Below, one piece after another: positions 57,662-64,000 of a DNA stretch of 64,000 nucleotides. The notes beneath the pieces were generated by a model. The model saw only the letters and a list, made by a program, of their open reading frames with translations. It ran no database searches and had not been told where the DNA came from. Source of the stretch: Rhynchonema sp. JSB1_4 (taxonomy: Eukaryota > Nematoda > Chromadorea > Monhysterida > Xyalidae); the NCBI GenBank assembly GCA_030248065.1, contig JASAMV010005928.1, forward strand, positions 1 through 64,000, in the 5' to 3' direction. A program made the position numbers and the translations under genes. Position 1 is the first letter of the stretch. Every line of letters starts with the position of its first letter.

Positions 57662-60600
57662 ATGTCCGAATTCACCAACGACCACAACAGCCCAATCAAC
57701 TTTGCGACCATGTTCGGTACAATGCCACGTCGACTGTCAACGACAACGTTGCTGCCCGGCAAACTTCGCCGTCATTTTTCGTGCCGCTTCAATTCCCTGA
57801 AACGATCATGCAGGTGTGAGCCTGAGTGGTGTTGTTTGGTCAGTTTTTGGAGTAGTCTGTTGTATATATCAGTGCACATTATATCGGCTGCAGAGAAACT
57901 TGGATCCGTTTAGGTCTTGCCGCTTGCGATTGTTTTTCAGTCACTCGGTTTTATTTTTTCACTTAGCGATAAGAACACTTCCGCTATTCAAAAGTAAGGC
58001 CCGGTGTTTCACTATGATGAGCAGCTGTTTGTTATTTTATCACGGAAAGGATGGTATCATGCATTCACGCCCATTTTGCTGAATGATCGACATCTTTACA
58101 ACGGTGGTGTTTGTTGCTGAGCTTTGGCACCGAGGTCTTTGCGTTTGTGTCTGTCTGTTCTCATAACAACCAACTTCAGTCCCAGTGATTAGTAACGCAT
58201 AATTTATGGCCCTGCCTTCTTGGAAGCGATTGGCTGTAAACAAGCTGTGTACACAGTATGTGACCACACAGCTCAACGTTGAGAGAAGATGGGGTCAAAG
58301 AATGCCGGGTTTTGATTTTGAATACCGCGTTGAAGCTGAGACTGGTCTGGTCATAAATCCGTCTCGGCGGACCCATTTCCATCTTCGTCTTTTTATGATG
58401 CGTTCCTCTCGTCTTTCGCCACTTGAGCCAATAATTCAAGTTATTGCGCTTTTCGCCAAAACGTTTTGCTTGGCGGTGTTGCTAGTACTCGTTCATTGTA
58501 ACTGACGCCGCTGTTGGCTGTTTTTGGGTCATTTTGATTACTGCAACGCGCCTAATTCCCCCTTTCGGTTCCACATTTCATCCTTATTGGGTTGTGATGT
58601 TCCGTAAAAACTGGTACCGGCCATAAGCAGCTGTTGTTTCCAAGCGCACTTACTGTATACGTAGATTCCTGCAAAATTTTTTGAAAATCGTTGGGTGTTT
58701 GGTGCCCCGGTTTTGCAACAAGAAGTTGTGAAACCACTGGATCCCCCAAGAACCGTTTAGGAACCCCGAACTTGTCAACATAATTCACATTTTCTCCCTT
58801 CGTTTCCCGATAGTAACTAGTACATAGGTACTACCTAGGGTACGTACATAGTGCTATGTATTATAATGTAGGTATTAGGTACACCTTTGGTGGTACGCAA
58901 CCGATAACCGACCCCTACTCACTCAGCTGTCACCATAATTTGGCGACACATTTTCTTTAACGCTCGTTTGTGGATTTCTCACAAAACGGCCTGCTGAATT
59001 TTGCGTAAAGCTCGAAATTTACGTAAACATCAGTGCTTTGTAGGTATAATTCAATTATTCGGATGTTTTAGCGAAATTGCATCGCAAATCTGGTCATGGC
59101 ATCCCACAGATCATTCCAGCGCCATTGTTTTTGTTCGTGCCACCCTGGTTGCGTTTTATACAGTGGCAAGAATTAGGCGCAGCTGCCGCTAATTTTCGTA
59201 AAACGCCCGGCCCAGCGCAGGTCCATATTTTATACGCGCGCAATTTACTAATCCATTATTTATCCTGCTGTAAATCCGGTTTATTCTTGGACACGACCAG
59301 TTCAGTTCCAGACATTGACCTCCCACCTTTTCCGCGTCGTTTTCTTTTGCGATGATGAATGTTTTTGTGGCCAAATGGATGTGATCTGGCCTGTATGCTG
59401 AGCCGCCCGCGGAATACGGGAGGTTCGGCACCTGAAACGGTGGTCATTTGGGGCAGACGTTTTGCTCGGTATTGCTGCAATATTTGTTCATTTTAATGAA
59501 AACATAAGCATGAAAGCACCCACATCGGATAACGTTGCTGATTCATATTTTCGCTTCCATAATAGTCCGCATATCTTGTGGTTGTCTTCATGTTTGGGTT
59601 CGGGTTTCACCAGGATCCCAGAATGCTTTTTGCTATATGCTGCAAATATTAGGTTACAAACCTGCGACTGGGGGTCCTTGATTGTAATTTATTTGCTGGT
59701 CTGGGCTACATCGCTTGCTGTGGATGGTGTTTCGATATCAGATTCAACTTACAGATTGCTTGTCGAAACCTATGCCGTACCGACACTCTTCCATCTTGGA
59801 TGCCGTCTGAGGACTGTTATAAATAATTTGGGGTCTTGGTGCCCAAAAACACTGAACACAAACGAACACACAGCACGTCTCTCTCTGCAACCTGTTTCTC
59901 TCTGTCCCCATTTGGGGAGGGGGTCGGATAGGGTTACACACTTCATTCTGGGCGCTGCTCTTTTTGAAATGAACCCGGTCCCGGGCCGAAATTATGACGA
60001 AATTCGCACGGAGGCGTGTATTTGACGCGGTTTATTGTCATTCGACACTCTTAGTGGAATGTTACCGAGGATTACGCTCGAAAACCGCCTGGTGAACAAA
60101 CGTTGTTTGTCGCTCGGGGCTGTTTTGTGCATGAATAAGCGGCGACAACCTCTATAATTTAGATGTTGTTAACAATACAGGAATATGGTTTTTACCAATA
60201 TGACGATATGAATACGGCACAAGTTTTCTTCCTCTGGTGAGGTAATATTATATCCCGTGCCCATGTTGTTTATTCTTTAAAAGCCAGGTTGATGTTCCTT
60301 GATAAGGGGGCATGGCGATAATCATGGGATTGCACGCAAACAATGCGCATGTGTGTATCGTCGTGTGTAGTTATTGTTGTTGTTACTGTCGGTTGGGTTT
60401 GTTTATTTACCTTGTTGTTTCGAATGCACACGCGACGCGACACCCCGCAAAGTGTTTCTTGTGGCATAATTTTGCGGAAATTCACACTTATAGTCCGTCC
60501 ACCACCTCATGGCACTTTGTGTTGCTGCTGGCTGGTTTGTTCCCTTCCTCCACGTTCTAATGAAAGAGAAATTGAGTTTCCAAAAAAATATTTTTGCACC

Positions 60601-61267
60601 TAAATTGCTGTTTTTATGAAATCGACTTGTTTTATCGATTTTAATTTGATTTAATTTTAAATTTGATCGAATTCAATCGTTTTCGACACATTTTCTTATT
60701 TTCTAAGTTTTTTTGCAAAATCGCTCACGCTCAATTTCTCTTTCATTAGAATGTGGAGGAAGGGAACAAGCCGGCCAGCAGCAACAGTAAGTGCCATGAG
60801 CTGGTGGACGGACTATACATTTGGACCCGGCTTAGCATGTGTGAGCATGGTGTTCAATTGTCGTAAAAGTAGGCACATGAAATGTTTGCCCAGCACTTGT
60901 GATGTCGACCCTAACTAAAATTTCATCTGTGAGTGAGCGATATTTCGTGCATTTCGTTCGTCGAAAATTCAGCACTTTAGCCGCAGTTGCATGTATTGCA
61001 TGACCCTTGGCTCTTTTCGTCGTATTGCATTTGTACTTCCTTCCAGAAACGTTAGTGGCTTCTTGAAGAAGGTTGCTAACATTTCCGTATAATGTCGTTT
61101 CATGACCTCTTAGGCGGTGGCTTATCACGAATTGGCAGAAGTTTCAAGACCTTTATGAAAGTGAAAATGTGCTGTTCAGAGACAAGCACATTCGCCTCAC
61201 TCACCGGGATTACCGCTTATGCACCCCGATCGAGATGGCCGTCGGTCGTCGCTCAGCAGAGAAATAG
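57662..61267 (+). CDS. Two-exon gene model, small basic protein of unknown function (101 aa)
   Basis: Exon 1 is 57662-57813, with ATG in CACAAAAATG context and start MSEFTNDHNSPINFATMFGT. It ends at donor TGCAG|GTGTGAG in phase 2. Exon 2 is 61114-61267, with acceptor TGACCTCTTAG. It supplies the missing base and runs RWLITNWQKFQDLYESENVL then DKHIRLTHRDYRLCTPIEM to TAG. Phases agree and an AATAAA lies 225 nt beyond the stop. The protein is Arg/Lys-rich in the middle (KLRRHFSCRFNSLKRSCRRW) and has no signal peptide or span. I do not recognise it. The 3.3-kb intron contains a MITE. Further small exons could be missing. Confidence 0.45.
60491..60815. mobile_element. MITE family B, copy 2 (TA target)
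   Basis: Same ends as 46349-46683 (TAGTCCGTCCACCACCTCAT at left), with TA at 60489-60490 and 60816-60817. The AT-rich centre (ATTTGATCGAATTCAATCG) is nearly identical between copies. No coding sequence adjoins this copy. Confidence 0.85.
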
Positions 61268-61491
61268 CGAGACCACCTCTCCCCTTGCCTCATTGCAAAC
61301 GTATACCATCTCTCCCGCATCCGTCCCCAGTGCCAGTGGTGTTTAATCAGCATTTTCAGGTGATATACACCGCTAGTCCGCCTGTTCGTCCTCCACATTA
61401 ACATAATTGCTGTGACCACTTGTGTGAGGTGTAGGATGGCACCACAGAACCCTGTTATTTACTCAGTGTTTGAATGTCGCAAGAAGACTGT

Positions 61492-61497
61492 AATAAA
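61492..61497 (+). promoter_or_regulatory. Candidate poly(A) signal for the 57.7-61.3 kb model
   Basis: AATAAA lies 225 nt after the proposed TAG on the same strand. It supports the direction and end of the two-exon model. Confidence 0.4.
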
Positions 61498-61499
61498 CG

Positions 61500-64000
61500 C
61501 GCATTCCTGACAGTAATTGTGTTTACTTTGCATGGCGGCTGGAATTTTAGAGTATGGTGCTTGAACTGTTTTGAAGGCTTCAGATGCTGTACTGTAAAGC
61601 TTCATGGTAGCCTTCATGACAAAAGTGTCAAGTAGTCCACTTGCTGAAACTCATGTCTCCAACCGTCGTAATTAGGCGTGAAAAGGTCCACACGCTTGAT
61701 TGAGCATTACTACACCACAAACACGCGTTTGGCAAAAACATAATCACTTTTTGACAAGCATGAAGTGAAACCTTGGGCTTCAATTTTTGTCAAGCACAGC
61801 GGGAGTTTTGGTTCCGCGTCAATAACAGACTCATAATATGCGCGTTTTGTAGTACTTTTTGTTTGAAAATGATATTGTCGTTTGTTTGTTTGTGGCACAC
61901 GCATGTGCAGTGCAGCTTTGGGCCATACACTCATTGTGAATGACTGAACTAAATTTGCAACTTTCATGACAGCTCCGGGTCACTACATGTGTCGCTATAT
62001 ACTGTCAATCATCTCCATTCCACGGGTGCCGTATACAGAGCGTGTAGCTGGTTGACGTTTCAAAGTACCCAATTAACTAAAAGTGCTCAGACCATGCCAG
62101 TTGTACAACTATACTGCTTTTCCTGTTTCGGTCCGTTTGGTCGAAGCTTTCATCTAAGCTCGACTTTATTGTACTGACAAATTACGCCCGCATGCAACTC
62201 ATTGTACTGTAACGTGAAACAGTCTTGCTGCTGCTACAGCGAAGCGCCGGCGGCTATTTTTTGACTGGCGGTCATTTTTCAAATTATCCAACTTTTGTAC
62301 AATGGTCTTTGAGCTCTTTTACGGTTTTGGTGTCGCGCGCCGTATCGGCCATTACGCCGAAATGCTTATGGCATTAGCTTTAGGTAGATTAATGGCCGGA
62401 GCTCTGCTTGCAGACTACCATATTTCATAGGTGCACAGTTATAACTTCCATGTTCTTTGGACCCGTGCATTTATCCCTGATATTGTCTATATCGTAGTAA
62501 TGCCATCGTCCGTACCTTGTAATAGTGACGTACTATGTACCTCAATTTCTTGTTCGGCTCTGCAGCTCCCCCATTAAAAGAAACCAAAGTCGTACTATAG
62601 TTTCAGATTATGGTTATGGCATCTTGTATTGTCTCTTTGGCATTGTCGTACTACATACATACTTGCTTATATGCACATGTCCAGCTGATTTTGACAGCAA
62701 CATCATGTGGAATGTTTTGTGCGTTGACATCCTGAAAACCGAATGTCGCCATGAAAGCTGCACTACTACCTACATTACCACTGCGCATTCGAATTCTTAC
62801 GTCTTTTCAATCTGTACTTTTCCTACATTTGAGTTCATTACTTTCTTTTGTGTGCATAAATATATGTATTTTTTATACCTGCAGTTGATTGTAATGCTTT
62901 TTTTAAACCGGCGATGCATGATTAATGCGGAATGTCACAAACTTCCATTCAGCGTACCTTGCCTTTTTTCATTTTAGCTGGCATCTTTCAACTTGCCAAC
63001 ACTCGTGGCAGATTCTCATTCATTTTGTGCAGTTTTTTGCGAATTTTAGACATTGCACTAATCCCTGGTGGTTTTTTTGCGCATGTGGTGCGTTTTTTCT
63101 AAATTATTCTGCAAGTTTGCGGGACAAAAAACGCCAAGCGGGGTCCTCAACTGGACGGCCTGCTGTATTTTTGTTCATTTTGTCTTCGTATTTGCTCGTT
63201 GCAACGTTTCTCAACAAACGCTTGTTGCCAAACCACGCTTCCGTCAAAAAACGGATACTTGACTATTTGACATTGGATTACATCTGTAAAAAGTTGAGTT
63301 CTGCGCGCTTCTAAATCGAAAATTTAGAATCTGCTTCCCCAGGAACGAAATTTGATTTTGAACGATAATTGATATCCGAAGTAAACGGACAACATTCAGA
63401 TGTCTCATTTCCAAACTTTTTGAAGTTTCGTGCGTGCACTCACTTTGAAATGCATGGAATGGAGCCATGTTGCAACTAGTGTTTGCCTTGTCAGCTGGTG
63501 CGAGTGGGTCTTAGGCATGCGCGTGTGTACTGGCATCTTTTATGTTGGTTTCTGTCCCGCCAAAACCTGTTTTTTTGACAGCACTGGCCTGTTTTTTGTT
63601 ATGCGATACGCCGCTATAATATCACAAATTATTCCATCAAAAATGTAAACTAATCGAGAAAATTGGGCTGATTATTTGGTTATGTTGTGTCTCTATGATC
63701 ACTACAGTGGCTGTAATATCATGTGCCGATATGCCAATGGCAGGGTTGGTGGGTACAGAAAATATATTCATCATGAAAAAAGCAAAAAAAATTAATAACT
63801 AAGCGTGTACCCCAATAAACACTGTTGAATGAATTCATGTGCTGTTATTTTTCGTTCGTTGTTGTGTCGTTATGGCCCCATACAAAGTGCAAAATGCAGC
63901 TGTCCAGATGCATGTTTTGGGTGGTCACGATTAAATATATAAAATTGGTTGCACATGCACAACACCCCAGACCGAGTCAACAATAATAAACACCCATGAA
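61500..64000. other. Intergenic to window end
   Basis: A 150-codon frame at 62525-62977 is Cys/Tyr/Phe-rich and shows no motif, so it is likely fortuitous. AATAAA occurs at about 63814 and 63985 without an identified gene. Confidence 0.35.

Overview
The window is nuclear DNA from an animal. It carries intron-rich GT-AG genes for three conserved eukaryotic proteins plus a multi-domain chitin-binding protein, set in sequence dense with small non-autonomous DNA transposons. Secreted CBM14 (peritrophin-A) domains in series, short exons of about 70-240 nt, and a repeat carrying three TTAGGC-like units point to an ecdysozoan, possibly a nematode. The species cannot be fixed from sequence alone. No bacterial, phage or organelle gene is visible.

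Layout. Positions 1.3-6.5 kb (minus) hold a complete 14-exon ST7 gene. Positions 6.8-15.8 kb (minus) hold a complete 16-exon NOL10 gene that ends 285 nt upstream of the ST7 start codon. Positions 16-20 kb are a transposon nest with a LINE remnant. Positions 20.3-24.8 kb are a 245-bp satellite array of about 18 units. Positions 26.4-30.5 kb are a multi-level nest of hAT-like miniature elements. Positions 30.8-34.8 kb (plus) hold a complete 14-exon ribophorin I gene (RPN1). Positions 36.1-41.6 kb (plus) hold a 15-exon gene for a secreted protein with nine CBM14 domains. Positions 42.9-46.9 kb carry two tiny single-pass membrane proteins with histidine-rich tails and two orphan candidate exons. 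The rest to 64 kb is gene-poor, with hairpin MITEs and one two-exon model (57.7-61.3 kb) of unknown function.

The exon models were built by hand from homology and splice phase. ST7 (about 549 aa), NOL10 (about 728 aa), RPN1 (about 597 aa) and the CBM14 protein (about 678 aa) all close in frame. The weakest junctions are named in the entries. The genes do not form one pathway: NOL10 acts in ribosome biogenesis, RPN1 in ER N-glycosylation, ST7 is a membrane protein of unclear role, and the CBM14 protein is extracellular.

The strongest unusual signal is the transposon landscape. At least ten insertions have exact 8-bp target duplications, nested up to three deep. One TA-specific element sits inside another repeat whose intact paralogue shows the empty site. 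The right inverted repeat of one MITE supplies the start codon of a small membrane-protein gene.
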